Assembly (NCBI RefSeq): GCF_913055835.1
Contig: NZ_CAJXKQ010000017.1
Coordinates: 1 to 64,000 of the forward strand
From: an uncultured Marinobacter sp.
GTDB lineage: Bacteria > Pseudomonadota > Gammaproteobacteria > Pseudomonadales > Oleiphilaceae
Direction: 5' to 3'
DNA length: 64,000 nucleotides
The position numbers and the translations under genes were made by a program. Positions 15,385-28,250 of the stretch are shown piece by piece; the stretch's first letter is position 1, and every line of letters begins with the position of its first letter. Below the pieces are notes generated by a model that was not told the origin of the DNA, did no database searches, and saw only the letters and a list, made by a program, of their open reading frames with translations.

Positions 15385-18300
15385 TCAGGCTGGCGCATTT
15401 TCAGGTTCCGGCACGCTGACTTTGATCAACTGTGTGCAGACAGCCGGGATAACCAGCAACGTGAGCACCGTTGAGGCCAGCAGGCCGGAAATGATGGCCC
15501 AGGCCATGGGTGGCCAGAGTGTGGAGCTTGAGAACGCCAATGGCAGCAGGCCTGCCACGGTGGTTGCGGTGGTCAGCAGGATCGGGCGGGTGCGCTGCTC
15601 TACCGCGTTGCGCATGGCATCGCGGATGTCTTTTCCTTTCTCCAGTTCCCGATCCATCACATCCAGCAGAACGATGGCGTTGTTCACCACGATACCTACC
15701 AATGCAATCACGCCCAGCAATGACTGGAAACCGAAGGGTGAGCCAGACAGAACAAGACCCGGGAAGATGCCCACGGTAGCCAGCGGCACTGTCAGCAGGA
15801 TAATGCCGACCCTGCGGAAGGAGTTGAATTGCAGCAGCAGGAAGAACAGCAGCAGCAACATGCCGATGGGGGCTGCGGTGAGCAGAGCTGTGTTGGCTTC
15901 ACCGGAGCCTTCGGCATCACCGCCCATGGCCATGCGGGTGCCTGCTGGCAACGGGTTTTCCTCAAGGCCCGCGTAGAGGCCATCCAGGGCCTGGCTGAAG
16001 CTATAGCCGTTTTCCAGGTTCGCCGTTACGGTGTTCATCCGCACTCCGTCCCGCAGGTATCGGGCTGCCGGTTCCCAGGTGGTGTCCACGGTAGCCACCG
16101 CTGACAGAGGCACAGCGTCACCGCGGTCGTTGTAGATGTTGACGGACAGCAACCGTGACAGTGACAGAGCCGTGCCCTCGCGGGAACGGAGCACTAGGGG
16201 AATGGGGTCCTCTTCCTGGCGATAGCGCTCGGCCACCACACCAAAGCTCTGGCCGTACAGGCTCTGGGCCACATCGGCGCGGGTCAGGCCGTATCGGGCC
16301 GCCGTCGCATCGTCGACGTTGATAGCAATACTGGGTACGCCAATATCCAGGTCGTGGCGGACGTCGACCGTACCCTCAACCCCTCGCAGGATGCTGAAGA
16401 TCTGTTCCACCGCTTCTATCCGGGCGCCGTCGTCGGCGTGGTAAACCCGGACTTCTACCGGTGCAGCCCTTGGTGGCCCCTGCCCGAGAATGCCCACGGT
16501 GACATCCAGTTCCGGCATCTGCTCTTTCACATGGGCGCGAATCCAGCGGATCATGCCGGTGGTGTCTTCCAGCGTGGGTGTGGTGATGACCAGCCTGGCC
16601 CGGTTCGGCGCCTGAGGAGCGCGCTGCAAGTTGTAGTAAAATGAAGGTCCGGTGAAGCCTACGAACCGATGAACCTCCAGGGCATCCGGCTGAGAACGGA
16701 TAATCCGTTCCAGACTTTCCGTGGCCTCTGCCGTGCGGGCCTGGTCGGTGCCCTCGGGCATGTAGACTTCGACAATCACCCTCGGACGGTCGGCATTGGG
16801 GAAGAACTGCTGGGCCATAAAGGGAGTCATAGCCAGGCTGATGCCCACCAGAATGACGCCGGCGGTAATCAATCGTCCGGGATAACGGGACACCAGGCTT
16901 CCGAGGAAGCGCGCCACTCCGATCAATCGGTCCTGGCCGGCTTTGCGCCGGGGTTTCAGGAACCGGGCCGCCAGAAGGGGAACGGCTGAGATGGCAAGCA
17001 GATAACTGACCGAAAGAGTCAGCATAATCATCACCGGCACACCACGGGTGAAATCAGCCGCACCGCCCTTGGCCAGAAGCAGCGGAGCGAAGGCCGCCAG
17101 TGTGGTTCCTGTTGAGGCGCCCAGCGGGCCGGCCAGTTCACTGACGGCCTTGCGCAGGGCATCCAGTCGGCGCATGCCTTCATCCAGGTGTCCCTGGATG
17201 TTTTCTACAATTACGATGGCATTGTCGATCAGGATGCCCAATGAAATGACCATGCCGATGACGGCAATCTGGTGCAGCACACCCCCTCCCAGGTCGTAGA
17301 GACCGACACTGATCAGGGCCACCATAGGCAGAATCGAGGCCACCAGCAGGCCCATGCGGATGCCCATGCCGGTAAAGACCACCGCCACGATGATCAGCAC
17401 TGACAGCACCAGACTCCAGGCCAGGTTATCGAGACGTTCCTCAACCTTGTCTGGCTGGAAGAACATCTCGCGGATCTCGTAGGGTTCGAAATCACCCCGA
17501 ATCTGGTCCATGCGTTCACGCACCCGCTCACCAAAACGGATGGCGTCGGTGGTGCCCTCTTCCATAATGATGGAGACCAGCACCACCCGCTCGCCGTCGT
17601 ACCAGGTTTCCGGCTGCCTTGGTTCCACAGGCCCGCGCCAGACATCTGCCGCCGCGGCCAACGGCACCTGGGAGCCATCCGGAAGCTCAATGGGTGTGGC
17701 GCGAATGGCATCGATATCGGCAAACTCGCTGTTGGGAAGCACCGACAGGCGGCGACCGTTGACGACCACAAAGCCACCGGGAATGGTTTGGTTGCGCCGC
17801 GCCAACGTGTCCAGAACCCTTGCAGGAGATATGCCCAGGCGGAAAAGCGCAGCATCGTCCAGGGCCAGGGTAATCTGCTCGTCGGCATCGCCTTCCAGCT
17901 CAATCCTGGAAACACCCGGCAAATCCGAGAGGTTCTGCTTCAGCCGTTCGGCGACATCGGACAATTCCGTGACCGAGGGCGAGCCACCTACTGCCATGAC
18001 AATGGCAGGAATATCGATCAGGCGATCGTCGAGCACCATCCGGCCCACGTCATCCGGGAAGTCCTGCTTAGCCCGCTCCATGGCCTGGCGTACCCGGTCC
18101 CAGGCGGGGTCGGTGTCGTAGATGTCGTCGTTCAGGCGCAGACGGACCAGGGCCACTCCGGTACGGGCCGTTGACTGGGTAAAATCCACTTCCTCCACCT
18201 GGCGTAGTTCGTCCACCAGGGGCCGAAGCACCAGCCGTTCGACGGCCTCGGCGCTGGCGCCCGGATAGTTGATGCTGATCAGACCGGCCCGGTAGGGAAA

Positions 18301-18411
18301 CGACGGATCTTCCTGGCGCGGCATGGTGCTGTAGGCGGCAATGCCAAGCAGGCAGAGCATGGTGACCACCATGCCCAGCAGGCGCTGGCAGTTCAGAAGC
18401 CGGCGGGTCAT
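15385..18411 (-). CDS. RND-family efflux transporter
   Basis: A 1008-residue inner-membrane proton-driven exporter of the AcrB/HAE superfamily. It has the duplicated RND layout: helix 1, a large periplasmic porter loop, helices 2-6, then the same again. Helix 4 carries GILIDNAIVIVENIQ, with a single Asp where AcrB has the Asp-Asp pair. Helix 10 carries GIVVNNAIVLLDVMDRE. The N-terminus FPYRAGLISINYPGASAEAVERLV is typical of the pump-core opening. The start ATG overlaps the stop of the adaptor gene (TGATG). Substrate is unknown; no outer-membrane channel gene is nearby, so a TolC-like partner must be encoded elsewhere. Confidence 0.92.
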   Translation of the reverse strand: MTRRLLNCQRLLGMVVTMLCLLGIAAYSTMPRQEDPSFPYRAGLISINYPGASAEAVERLVLRPLVDELRQVEEVDFTQSTARTGVALVRLRLNDDIYDTDPAWDRVRQAMERAKQDFPDDVGRMVLDDRLIDIPAIVMAVGGSPSVTELSDVAERLKQNLSDLPGVSRIELEGDADEQITLALDDAALFRLGISPARVLDTLARRNQTIPGGFVVVNGRRLSVLPNSEFADIDAIRATPIELPDGSQVPLAAAADVWRGPVEPRQPETWYDGERVVLVSIIMEEGTTDAIRFGERVRERMDQIRGDFEPYEIREMFFQPDKVEERLDNLAWSLVLSVLIIVAVVFTGMGIRMGLLVASILPMVALISVGLYDLGGGVLHQIAVIGMVISLGILIDNAIVIVENIQGHLDEGMRRLDALRKAVSELAGPLGASTGTTLAAFAPLLLAKGGAADFTRGVPVMIMLTLSVSYLLAISAVPLLAARFLKPRRKAGQDRLIGVARFLGSLVSRYPGRLITAGVILVGISLAMTPFMAQQFFPNADRPRVIVEVYMPEGTDQARTAEATESLERIIRSQPDALEVHRFVGFTGPSFYYNLQRAPQAPNRARLVITTPTLEDTTGMIRWIRAHVKEQMPELDVTVGILGQGPPRAAPVEVRVYHADDGARIEAVEQIFSILRGVEGTVDVRHDLDIGVPSIAINVDDATAARYGLTRADVAQSLYGQSFGVVAERYRQEEDPIPLVLRSREGTALSLSRLLSVNIYNDRGDAVPLSAVATVDTTWEPAARYLRDGVRMNTVTANLENGYSFSQALDGLYAGLEENPLPAGTRMAMGGDAEGSGEANTALLTAAPIGMLLLLFFLLLQFNSFRRVGIILLTVPLATVGIFPGLVLSGSPFGFQSLLGVIALVGIVVNNAIVLLDVMDRELEKGKDIRDAMRNAVEQRTRPILLTTATTVAGLLPLAFSSSTLWPPMAWAIISGLLASTVLTLLVIPAVCTQLIKVSVPEPENAPA

Positions 18412-19490
18412 CAGCGCACCTCCACGGCATCACCGTCCGCCAGCCGAGTCATACCGGCATACACCACCTGATCACCCGGAGACAGATCACCGGAGGTAAC
18501 CACGACCCGCTCGCCAACCACCCGGTCGACTTCCACCGAAACCCTGTTGGCCACACTATCCCGTACCCGGAACACGCTGACACCTTCGGCATTGCGGATC
18601 ACCGAAAGCAGCGGAACCGTGAGAGCCGACTTCCGAATCGGGGTGATACCAACCTCGACTGGCTCGCCGGGTTCCAGCGTATCTACAGGCAGACTCACCA
18701 GCACCGGATGCAGCTCACCGCGAATAGCGCTGGCCTGGGCAATCTCGACTACCGAGCCTGATTGTGGCGGGCGACTGCGATCCTGCACCGACCAGACCGG
18801 CAACGTCTGTTCCAGCTTCAAATGATCCAGCAGATACGCGGGCACCCGCACTTCCACCTCGCGCCCTTCTGGAGAGGACAACCGCATCACCGGCTGACCG
18901 GCGGCAACAAATTCATCCCGCTCAACCAGCAGGGCCTCGACCCGCCCGGAAAAGGGTGCCCGCAGTGTACTCTCTTCAAGCAGCTGGGTTGCCTCAGCCA
19001 GGGACGCCCTTGCTGTAGCCACACTCGCCTCCAGGGAGTCCCGCCGTGCAGCCAGTTGTTCCAGGGTCTGCTCGGAGACAACACCGCGCTCATGCAACCG
19101 GCTGGAACGCTCCCACTCCCTCTGTGCCTGCTGATACTGGGTTCTCAACTCTTCCAGCCGGGCCCGGGCAGAATCCCGGGCCGGCTCCAGACCGGGGTTG
19201 TAGACCCAGGCAAGCAGATCACCCGCCTGCACTTTCTGGCCCAGCTCCACCGCACGCTCCCTGAGGGTGCCGCTGACCTGGAACGTGAGTGTCGCGCGCT
19301 GGGTGGCGCGAACAATTCCGGAAAACCTCAGCGGCATATCCTGGCTTTCACCGCCGGTAACCTCTGACACACGCACTGAAACCTTCTGCTCCCCGGATTC
19401 CGGGGTTACGTCACTGGCTTTGCAGCCCGACAGAAACAGTGAGAAAACCGCAAGCGAAACGATGGCGACGGGGATTCGAAGTGGTGTCAT
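18411..19490 (-). CDS. RND periplasmic adaptor (membrane fusion protein), lipoprotein
   Basis: A 359-residue HlyD/AcrA-type adaptor linking the RND pump to an outer-membrane channel. A lipoprotein signal is present (VFSLFLSGC, lipobox Cys near residue 25). The barrel-sandwich halves flank a helical hairpin: FQVSGTLRERAVELGQKVQAGDLL, then a coiled-coil stretch, then ESTLRAPFSGRVEALLVERDEFVAAGQPV. An ATG at 19505 is in frame, but the ATG at 19490 has AGGAAG about eight bases upstream and is preferred. Overlapping stop and start with the pump gene indicate one transcript. Confidence 0.9.
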   Translation of the reverse strand: MTPLRIPVAIVSLAVFSLFLSGCKASDVTPESGEQKVSVRVSEVTGGESQDMPLRFSGIVRATQRATLTFQVSGTLRERAVELGQKVQAGDLLAWVYNPGLEPARDSARARLEELRTQYQQAQREWERSSRLHERGVVSEQTLEQLAARRDSLEASVATARASLAEATQLLEESTLRAPFSGRVEALLVERDEFVAAGQPVMRLSSPEGREVEVRVPAYLLDHLKLEQTLPVWSVQDRSRPPQSGSVVEIAQASAIRGELHPVLVSLPVDTLEPGEPVEVGITPIRKSALTVPLLSVIRNAEGVSVFRVRDSVANRVSVEVDRVVGERVVVTSGDLSPGDQVVYAGMTRLADGDAVEVR

Positions 19491-19561
19491 GACTCTTCCT
19501 TTCATCCATGCTCGTGTAGTTGGCGGGGTCCAGTCCCTGGAGAAACCCGATGGCTGACTTA

Positions 19562-19592
19562 GACATCATGTCATTCTTTGACATTTTGTCAA
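19562..19592. promoter_or_regulatory. candidate TetR operator, two palindromes
   Basis: Between the adaptor gene and tetR lie GACAT-C-ATGTC (19562-19572) and TTGACA-TTT-TGTCAA (19578-19592), both perfect. They share the GACA/TGTC half-site. Their place in the divergent promoter region fits binding by the adjacent TetR protein. Confidence 0.6.
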
Positions 19593-19606
19593 TAATCGGG
19601 TTTGAT
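19578..19606 (+). promoter_or_regulatory. candidate sigma-70 promoter of the tetR gene
   Basis: A perfect -35 TTGACA (19578-19583) is followed after 17 bases by TTTGAT (19601-19606) as a -10, about 50 bases before the ATG. The -35 lies inside the palindrome, so repressor binding would block it. Confidence 0.5.
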
Positions 19607-19656
19607 TCCATTTCAGGTATGCTATGCGTGCAGTTGCCAACTAACCGGATGATTGA

Positions 19657-20292
19657 ATGAGCGAACCGCTGAAAACCCGCCGCGAGCGAGAGAAACAGGC
19701 CCGTTACGACACCATCCTGGACGCCGCCGAACTGGTGTTCTCGGAAAAGGGCTATGAGCGCACGTCCATGGACGACATTGCCCGCACCGCCAGTCTCAGC
19801 CGGGCCTTGTTGTACGTATACTTCAAGGACAAGGCGGCGATACAGCGGGGCATCATGCTCAGGGCGGGACACAGCCTGTTCCGGCGCTTCGAAGAGGCAA
19901 GACAGACCGCCGACAATGGCCTGGCCCAGATACGGGCAATGGGGGAATCCTACTATCGCTTCTATCTGGAGGAACCGGATTATTTCTCGGCGCTGACCAA
20001 GGCATCCACCGCCATGGCCGAGGCCGACGAAAGCCAGGCCGAGGAAATGCTGTGCTCCAAATCAGATCTGATGGAACTGATGGTGGGGGCTATTGAACTG
20101 GGGCTTCAGGACGGCACCATGAACCGGGACCGGATTACCGACCCCGTTCAAACCGCTTTGTATCTGCGCGGTGCCCTGCACGGGGTAATATTGCTCTGTC
20201 AGTCGGAAATGGGCGAAGGCAACCCGGACTTCCCGGCCGAACAGTTGATCCGACACACCATGGATATGCTGACGTCCTCGATTTCAGCCTGA
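19657..20292 (+). CDS. TetR-family regulator of the RND operon
   Basis: A 211-residue repressor-type protein. The N-terminal helix-turn-helix is clear (ILDAAELVFSEKGYERTSMDDIARTASLSRALLYVYFKDKAAI region, residues about 20-62). The helical C-terminal ligand domain has no close signature that I recognise. It is divergent from the adaptor/pump pair with two palindromes between them, the standard arrangement for a local repressor that senses pump substrates. The start ATG is well placed and no earlier in-frame start looks better. Confidence 0.85.
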   Translation: MSEPLKTRREREKQARYDTILDAAELVFSEKGYERTSMDDIARTASLSRALLYVYFKDKAAIQRGIMLRAGHSLFRRFEEARQTADNGLAQIRAMGESYYRFYLEEPDYFSALTKASTAMAEADESQAEEMLCSKSDLMELMVGAIELGLQDGTMNRDRITDPVQTALYLRGALHGVILLCQSEMGEGNPDFPAEQLIRHTMDMLTSSISA

Positions 20293-20313
20293 CAGCCTCA
20301 GGCTCAACAGCTG

Positions 20314-21654
20314 CTAGAGCTGGAAATCGTAGATGGAACCCAAGCCCATTATCCCGGTTAACTCATCCAGGGCTTTGCGGACCTCTTCCAGCAACATCGG
20401 GTCGCCCAGCTCATCCTGGCTGAGTTCATCCCGATAATGGGCTTCCACCCAGGTTGTCAGGCGCTCGTAGAGTTCGTCGGTGAGCAGCACGCCGCGGTTG
20501 ATGGCCCTGAGTTCATCGTCATTCAATACCACTCGCAAACGCAGACAGGCGGGGCCACCCCCATTGCGCATGGACTGTTTGACGTCAAACACCTCCACCG
20601 AGGTAATCGGCCCGCCCGACTTCACCAGGTTGTCCAGATAACGGCTAACCGAAGCCACTTCTCGACACTCGCCGGGCACCGCCAGCAACATGCCATCCGG
20701 CGTGTTCAGTAATTGGCTGTTGAAGAGGTAGGACGCCACCGCATCGTCGAGGGGCACATCGGCACTGCTGACCCGAACCGCTTCCAACTCGGCACCGGTC
20801 AGGCGCTCACGGATATCCGCCAGCACCTGTTCTTCGTTGAGGAATGCCATGTCGTGGTAGAACAGGGTATTGCCGTTGCCAACGGCAATCACATCGTTGT
20901 GAAAAACGCCGCCATCGATGGCCTCCGGGTTCTGTTGTGCAAAGACCACATTCCGATCTTTCAGACCATGCAGTCGCGCCACCGACTGGGAGGCTTCAAG
21001 GGTCTGTCTTGCCGGGTATTTCCTGGGTGCCGGCGCCTGCTCGTTGAATGCAATCTGGCCGTACACAAAGAGTTCCACACCGGGCTCGCCGTATCCGGCG
21101 CACAACCGGGTATGGTTGGCGGCACCTTCGTCGCCGAAGTGGCTTACCGATGGCAGTGCCGGGTGGTGGGCAAAGTAGCTCTCGTCAGCAAAGATGGCCT
21201 TCAGGGAACGCCCGGTCACCGTATGTTCGATGGACCTGTGAAACTTGGCGCTCAGGTTGGCCGGGGTGAAATGCACGCGATGGTCCGACGTGTCGGCACT
21301 CGGTGATACCGTGGCGGCATTGGCCGTCCACATGGGCGACGCAGACGATACCGCCGCCAGTATAGACGGGCTGGATTTGGCCGCCTGTTCCAGTACGCGG
21401 GCATCCGTCCCTTCAAATCCGAGGGCCCGGAGTGTCGGAATATGCGGGCGCTCGTGGGGCGGCAGAATGCCCTGCACATAGCCCCGGTCCGCCAGACGCT
21501 TCATCTTGGCCAGGCCCTGCAATGCCGCCTCCTTCGGATTGGAAACGGAGCTGACATTGGACTTCGAAGCCACATTACCCCAAGACAGCCCCGCGTAATT
21601 GTGGGTGGGGCCAACCAGGCCATCGAAGTTTGCTTCTACCGCGTGTTTCACCAT
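20314..21654 (-). CDS. astB: N-succinylarginine dihydrolase AstB
   Basis: Second enzyme of the arginine succinyltransferase pathway; it converts N2-succinylarginine to succinylornithine, CO2 and two NH3. From the chosen ATG it has 446 residues, against 447 in E. coli. The amidinotransferase-fold triad is in place: Glu177 ([11 protein letters not shown]), His252 ([11 protein letters not shown]) and Cys370 ([10 protein letters not shown]), each a few residues from E. coli 174/248/365. The open frame runs on to 21750, but [20 protein letters not shown] is the known N-terminus. It is the last gene of its operon, 14 bases after astD. Confidence 0.95.
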   Translation of the reverse strand: MVKHAVEANFDGLVGPTHNYAGLSWGNVASKSNVSSVSNPKEAALQGLAKMKRLADRGYVQGILPPHERPHIPTLRALGFEGTDARVLEQAAKSSPSILAAVSSASPMWTANAATVSPSADTSDHRVHFTPANLSAKFHRSIEHTVTGRSLKAIFADESYFAHHPALPSVSHFGDEGAANHTRLCAGYGEPGVELFVYGQIAFNEQAPAPRKYPARQTLEASQSVARLHGLKDRNVVFAQQNPEAIDGGVFHNDVIAVGNGNTLFYHDMAFLNEEQVLADIRERLTGAELEAVRVSSADVPLDDAVASYLFNSQLLNTPDGMLLAVPGECREVASVSRYLDNLVKSGGPITSVEVFDVKQSMRNGGGPACLRLRVVLNDDELRAINRGVLLTDELYERLTTWVEAHYRDELSQDELGDPMLLEEVRKALDELTGIMGLGSIYDFQL

Positions 21655-21668
21655 GGCACTGGGTCCCG

Positions 21669-24232
<2,564 letters not shown>

Positions 24233-24284
24233 GTTATCGCCTCCCTGAAGCCTGCGGTTGTGGGCTTTCCGATTCCGACGCCTG

Positions 24285-25304
24285 TCATAGCGGCGCGATC
24301 CTTACCCGGTCGCCCGCGGTCCTGTTCAGAGCCTTCCAGGTGGCCACCGGAACCTTGAGTTTATCGTCCAGTGTCTCGGCTACCGGTGTCAGGGTGCAGC
24401 GGAACTGTTCCCGCTCGCCGGCGGCAATCAGGCAGGTTTCGCCCACGTCCTCATTGGTGCCATGCAGTTCCTTGGGGTGGCTGGTTACCAGGGTTTTCAG
24501 GCTGTCGGTGCGCGCTTCAAGAACCGGACCGGCATCAAAAATGTCCAGGTAACTGCCTGGCTGGAACCCTTCCCGCTGAAGCAGCTCGAAGTTGGGCACG
24601 GTTATCTGGTGCGGCTGCCCCATGGCGCTCTGGGCCGCCTCGCTCAGCAGCGTGACGTAAATCGGATTGGGCGGCATGAGCTCGGCAATAAAGGTCTTGC
24701 TCAGCTGGCCGGAGTACTGGTCCGCGGTCTCGAAATCCATATTGAAGAAGTGCCGGCCAAGGCTGTCCCAGAATGGCACACTGCCGTCTTCCAGCTGGAC
24801 GCCCTGGATTTCCACCGCCATACGCTGGGTAAACCATTCCCGGTGATCGGCAATAAACAGAAGCCGGGCCCGGGACAGCAATTCAAACGCTTCGGTATCC
24901 TGGAGTTCAGGTCGGATCGAGAATGAGCACAGCAGGGAGATATCGGTCAGGGAATGGGAGGGATACAACACCTCCACCCGACGCGACACACCCAGCTCAT
25001 GGGAGGCATGGATCAGGGCATCCCGCCGGTAACTGTAGAAGGGCTGGCCATTGCCAGCGCGGGCATCAATACCAGCGGTGCCTGCGATGTCTCCGGTCTC
25101 GGTGCTCTCCAGCACAAACAGGAACCTGGGCGGATCGTCCTCGGGGCTGATCCGCCCAGCAAAAGATGCCAGAGATTGCTCGATCTTATACGCCAGGGCA
25201 TCGCCCTGTTTGGGCAGAGTGGAGGAAAGACGGGCACACTGGGTGCCCGCAATGGCGAGAATCTGGTCCAGATCATCCGGCTGAGCCGGACGTACCAGCC
25301 ACAT
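24285..25304 (-). CDS. aruF: arginine N-succinyltransferase subunit (AruF-like)
   Basis: The 339-residue partner of AruG; the two share the same fold (acyl-CoA N-acyltransferase, AstA family). Shared landmarks are MWLVRPAQPDDLDQI at the start, RHFFNMDFETADQYSG in the middle and FIAELMPPNPIYVTLL later on. It follows the aminotransferase gene by nine bases, with AAGGAG before the ATG. The F/G assignment rests on gene order (C-F-G-D-B) and length. Sequence divergence from both Pseudomonas subunits is visible, so the letters could be arguable while the enzyme is not. Confidence 0.9.
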   Translation of the reverse strand: MWLVRPAQPDDLDQILAIAGTQCARLSSTLPKQGDALAYKIEQSLASFAGRISPEDDPPRFLFVLESTETGDIAGTAGIDARAGNGQPFYSYRRDALIHASHELGVSRRVEVLYPSHSLTDISLLCSFSIRPELQDTEAFELLSRARLLFIADHREWFTQRMAVEIQGVQLEDGSVPFWDSLGRHFFNMDFETADQYSGQLSKTFIAELMPPNPIYVTLLSEAAQSAMGQPHQITVPNFELLQREGFQPGSYLDIFDAGPVLEARTDSLKTLVTSHPKELHGTNEDVGETCLIAAGEREQFRCTLTPVAETLDDKLKVPVATWKALNRTAGDRVRIAPL

Positions 25305-25313
25305 AAAGTCTCC

Positions 25314-26528
25314 TTAGGCCGTCAGTTTTTTTACCGCCGCCTCGAAACGCTCGAGGGCTTCATCGATGTCCGATTCCGGGATAATCAGGGACGGCGCCAG
25401 ACGAATCACATTCGCACCGGCCACCAGAACCATCACGCCCTCTTCCAGGCCCGCGTTCAGGAAATCCTTGGCCTTGCCCTGCCATTTCTCGGTCAGCACA
25501 CAACCGAGCAGCAGACCGGCACCGCGAACCTCACTGAACACACCATAGCGTTCACCAATATCCATCATGCCCTTGCGGAGCTTGTCTGAGCGGGCCTTCA
25601 CACCCTTCAGAATCTCCGGCTGGCTAACGGTATCCACCACTTTCTGGGCCACAGCACAGGCCAGCGCGTTACCGCCGTAAGTGCTGCCGTGGGTACCCAC
25701 ACCCAGACTGGCGGCAACCTTGGCCGTGGTCAGCATGGCCGCCACCGGGAAGCCGCCACCAAGCCCCTTGGCGCTGGACAGAATGTCCGGCACCACGCCG
25801 TACATCTGATAAGCGTATAAATGGCCGCTTCGACCAACGCCGGACTGAACCTCATCGAACACCAGCAAGGCGTCATTCTCGTCGCACAGCTCACGCAGCC
25901 CCTGCAGGAACGCCTGGTCGCCGGGCATAACACCGCCCTCGCCCTGAATGGGCTCCACCACCACGGCGCAGGTTTTATCTTTGGAGATCAGATTCTTCAC
26001 CGACTCCAGGTCATTGAACTCAGCGTGATGAATGCCACCCGGTGCCGGCTCGAAACCTTCCAGGTATTTCGGCTGGCCACCCACGCTCACGGTGAACAGG
26101 GTACGGCCGTGGAAGGAGTTCTTGAACGAGATGATCTCGTTCTTCTCTTTACCAAAGTGCTCCCAGGCATACCGACGGGCCAGCTTGAACGCCGCCTCAT
26201 TGGCCTCGGCACCGGAATTGGCGAAGAACACGCGCTCGGCGAAGGTGAGGTCACACAGGGTTTTTGCCAGACGCAGGGCCGGCTCATTGGTCATCACGTT
26301 GGACAGGTGCCAGATTTTCTCGGCCTGATCGTGCAACGCACCAACCAGCCCCGGGTGGGAATGGCCGAGGCAGGTCACGGCGATGCCGCCCTGGAGATCA
26401 ATAAACTCGCGGCCTTCCTGATCCCAGATCCGGGAGCCTTCTCCTCGCACCGGAATAATGGAACCGGGAGCGTAGTTGGGCACCATGACTTCATCGAACA
26501 GTTCGCGGCTGACGGGTTCTTTATTCAT
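25314..26528 (-). CDS. astC: succinylornithine/acetylornithine aminotransferase
   Basis: A 404-residue PLP-dependent class-III aminotransferase (AstC/AruC/ArgD family), third step of the pathway: succinylornithine plus 2-oxoglutarate to succinylglutamate semialdehyde plus glutamate. The PLP lysine is Lys254 ([11 protein letters not shown]), Asp225 (LVFDEVQSG) contacts the pyridine nitrogen, and [18 protein letters not shown] binds the phosphate. These enzymes often also serve arginine biosynthesis as ArgD; both uses are plausible. It is the first gene of the ast operon, so its upstream region (26529-26627) should hold the promoter; I cannot point to a clear ArgR site there. Confidence 0.93.
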   Translation of the reverse strand: MNKEPVSRELFDEVMVPNYAPGSIIPVRGEGSRIWDQEGREFIDLQGGIAVTCLGHSHPGLVGALHDQAEKIWHLSNVMTNEPALRLAKTLCDLTFAERVFFANSGAEANEAAFKLARRYAWEHFGKEKNEIISFKNSFHGRTLFTVSVGGQPKYLEGFEPAPGGIHHAEFNDLESVKNLISKDKTCAVVVEPIQGEGGVMPGDQAFLQGLRELCDENDALLVFDEVQSGVGRSGHLYAYQMYGVVPDILSSAKGLGGGFPVAAMLTTAKVAASLGVGTHGSTYGGNALACAVAQKVVDTVSQPEILKGVKARSDKLRKGMMDIGERYGVFSEVRGAGLLLGCVLTEKWQGKAKDFLNAGLEEGVMVLVAGANVIRLAPSLIIPESDIDEALERFEAAVKKLTA

Positions 26529-26627
26529 AGATCTCTCTCGGGAAAGCGGCTAGGCAAATAAAAATAGTAGAGTGACCGCGCCAGACAAGTAAGTAGGTGT
26601 GCGGACTCTTGCACCATAATACGCCAC

Positions 26628-28088
26628 TCACGGCATAAGAACATCCGGTTCCCCGATGGCCGGCAATTCAATCACCCTGTGCGGAATGCTCCCGCCCTTA
26701 TTCCTATCCATCAGTGCGCCGATCAAAAGCTTGTAGGAGTCCAGATCAAAGGTGACCGCCTGGCCACGGAGGGAGAAATCCTGCAGTTCGTCCTCCTCAT
26801 GCAGGGTGGCCACATGCATCCAGTTATAAACCACCAGGATGTCCGTGCGGCCAGACCGGGCATCCTGCTCAACAATGCCCACCGGCCCTTTCCAGGGCCA
26901 GGTCTTAAGACGCAGACTGTGAAACGCAATCTGCACCCTGAGGTTGTAACGCTCGACATCCTCAAGCTCTTCGCAGGCACCTTTGCAGCGCCCGAGAGTG
27001 CGCTGGAAACAGGGCCCATCATGTTCTGGCTCCAGACCCAGCAACCGGTTGCATAATTCATTTTTCGAAGCAATGCCGCTTAATGCCCGCTCGGCATCCC
27101 GCTTGCTGCGGAACAACCCGAAATAATCCCCGAGGCGATGAGGCTCGATCTCGCGAACCAGCCGCGCCTGCAGATACCCCGCCTCGTTTTTTGCCAGCTC
27201 GATGCTTACCAGATTCTTGGCAGCCCTTGAACGGCGATTGAACAGGGGTTTGAGGGTTTTGATCTGCTTGAGCTCCAGCAGCAGTGCTCCAAGCTCACCG
27301 GCTGTTTCCGTCCATTCAACACGACGCAGACTCTCGGACATGCGCACGCCCCTGGCCGAGTTGTGATCACCGGAAAAGTGCGAAGCCACCCGCTGGGCCA
27401 TGTTGGTGCTCTTGCCCACATATAAAAGCACATCGTTCTCGCCGTAAAAGCGATACACCCCCGGCCCCCGAGGCAGATCCTGGAGGATATCCGTCGGCAG
27501 ATGAGAGGGAATACTCGGGCGCTGCAACAGCTCCCGCAGGGCGCCCTCGAATTGCCTGTCTCCTTTATCTGCTCGGGCATGCTCAAAGAAGGACAGCATG
27601 GCGGACACATCCCCCATGGCCCGATGCCGCTGAACCTGAGCAAGGCCATGGCGGGCAATCAGCGCATCCATATTGTGCCGCCGGAACTCCGGGTACAGAC
27701 GCCTGGAAAGCTTTACCGTGCATAGCACCTTCGCCGAGAACAATCGCCCCAGCCTGCGAAACTCGGCTTTGATAAAGCCGTAGTCAAAACGGGCATTGTG
27801 AGCGACAAACACCTTGCCCTTCAGCTGCGCCTCCAGCTCGTCCGCCACCTCTTCAAACAACGGCGCATCCGCCACCATCTCGTTGGAGATGCCGGTAAAG
27901 TTCTCGATAAACGGGGATATCCGCGTTTCCGGATTCAGCAGCGTCTGCCACTCGCCCACCAGCTCGCCGGCCCGCCAGAACCGAATACCAATCTCGGTAA
28001 TCCGGTCACGGGCTGAATTGCCGCCGGTGGTTTCAATATCAAGAAACGCGAACGTAGCTGACTCAAGAACTGTACTTTCGGATGTCAT
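26628..28088 (-). CDS. DEDDh exonuclease fused to GIY-YIG nuclease domain
   Basis: A 486-residue two-nuclease protein. The N-terminal part (about 12-172) is a DnaQ-type 3'-5' exonuclease with all five acidic/His residues: Asp17 and Glu19 (FLDIETTGG), Asp103 (RFDYGFI), His156 and Asp161 (HRAMGD). The middle part (about 205-290) is a UvrC/Cho-type GIY-YIG nuclease: GPGVYRFYGEND, LLYVGKSTNMAQRV. The C-terminal ~190 residues have a Cys-containing segment (PCFQRTLGRCKGAC) like that of UvrC/Cho-related proteins. A role in DNA repair is likely. It stands alone between the ast operon and the porin gene. Confidence 0.88.
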   Translation of the reverse strand: MTSESTVLESATFAFLDIETTGGNSARDRITEIGIRFWRAGELVGEWQTLLNPETRISPFIENFTGISNEMVADAPLFEEVADELEAQLKGKVFVAHNARFDYGFIKAEFRRLGRLFSAKVLCTVKLSRRLYPEFRRHNMDALIARHGLAQVQRHRAMGDVSAMLSFFEHARADKGDRQFEGALRELLQRPSIPSHLPTDILQDLPRGPGVYRFYGENDVLLYVGKSTNMAQRVASHFSGDHNSARGVRMSESLRRVEWTETAGELGALLLELKQIKTLKPLFNRRSRAAKNLVSIELAKNEAGYLQARLVREIEPHRLGDYFGLFRSKRDAERALSGIASKNELCNRLLGLEPEHDGPCFQRTLGRCKGACEELEDVERYNLRVQIAFHSLRLKTWPWKGPVGIVEQDARSGRTDILVVYNWMHVATLHEEDELQDFSLRGQAVTFDLDSYKLLIGALMDRNKGGSIPHRVIELPAIGEPDVLMP

Positions 28089-28250
28089 GGAACAACATTA
28101 CGCCTCGCTGGCAACTGCAGATGTCTGTATATGAACGAAAAGCAGTTATAGACATTCGTCTAATTTCTGCATGAATTTATTTGAATTGTCACGAATTCGT
28201 AACTACCTTGTTTTTGGGTCCAACAACAAAAATGTGTGGAGACAACAACG

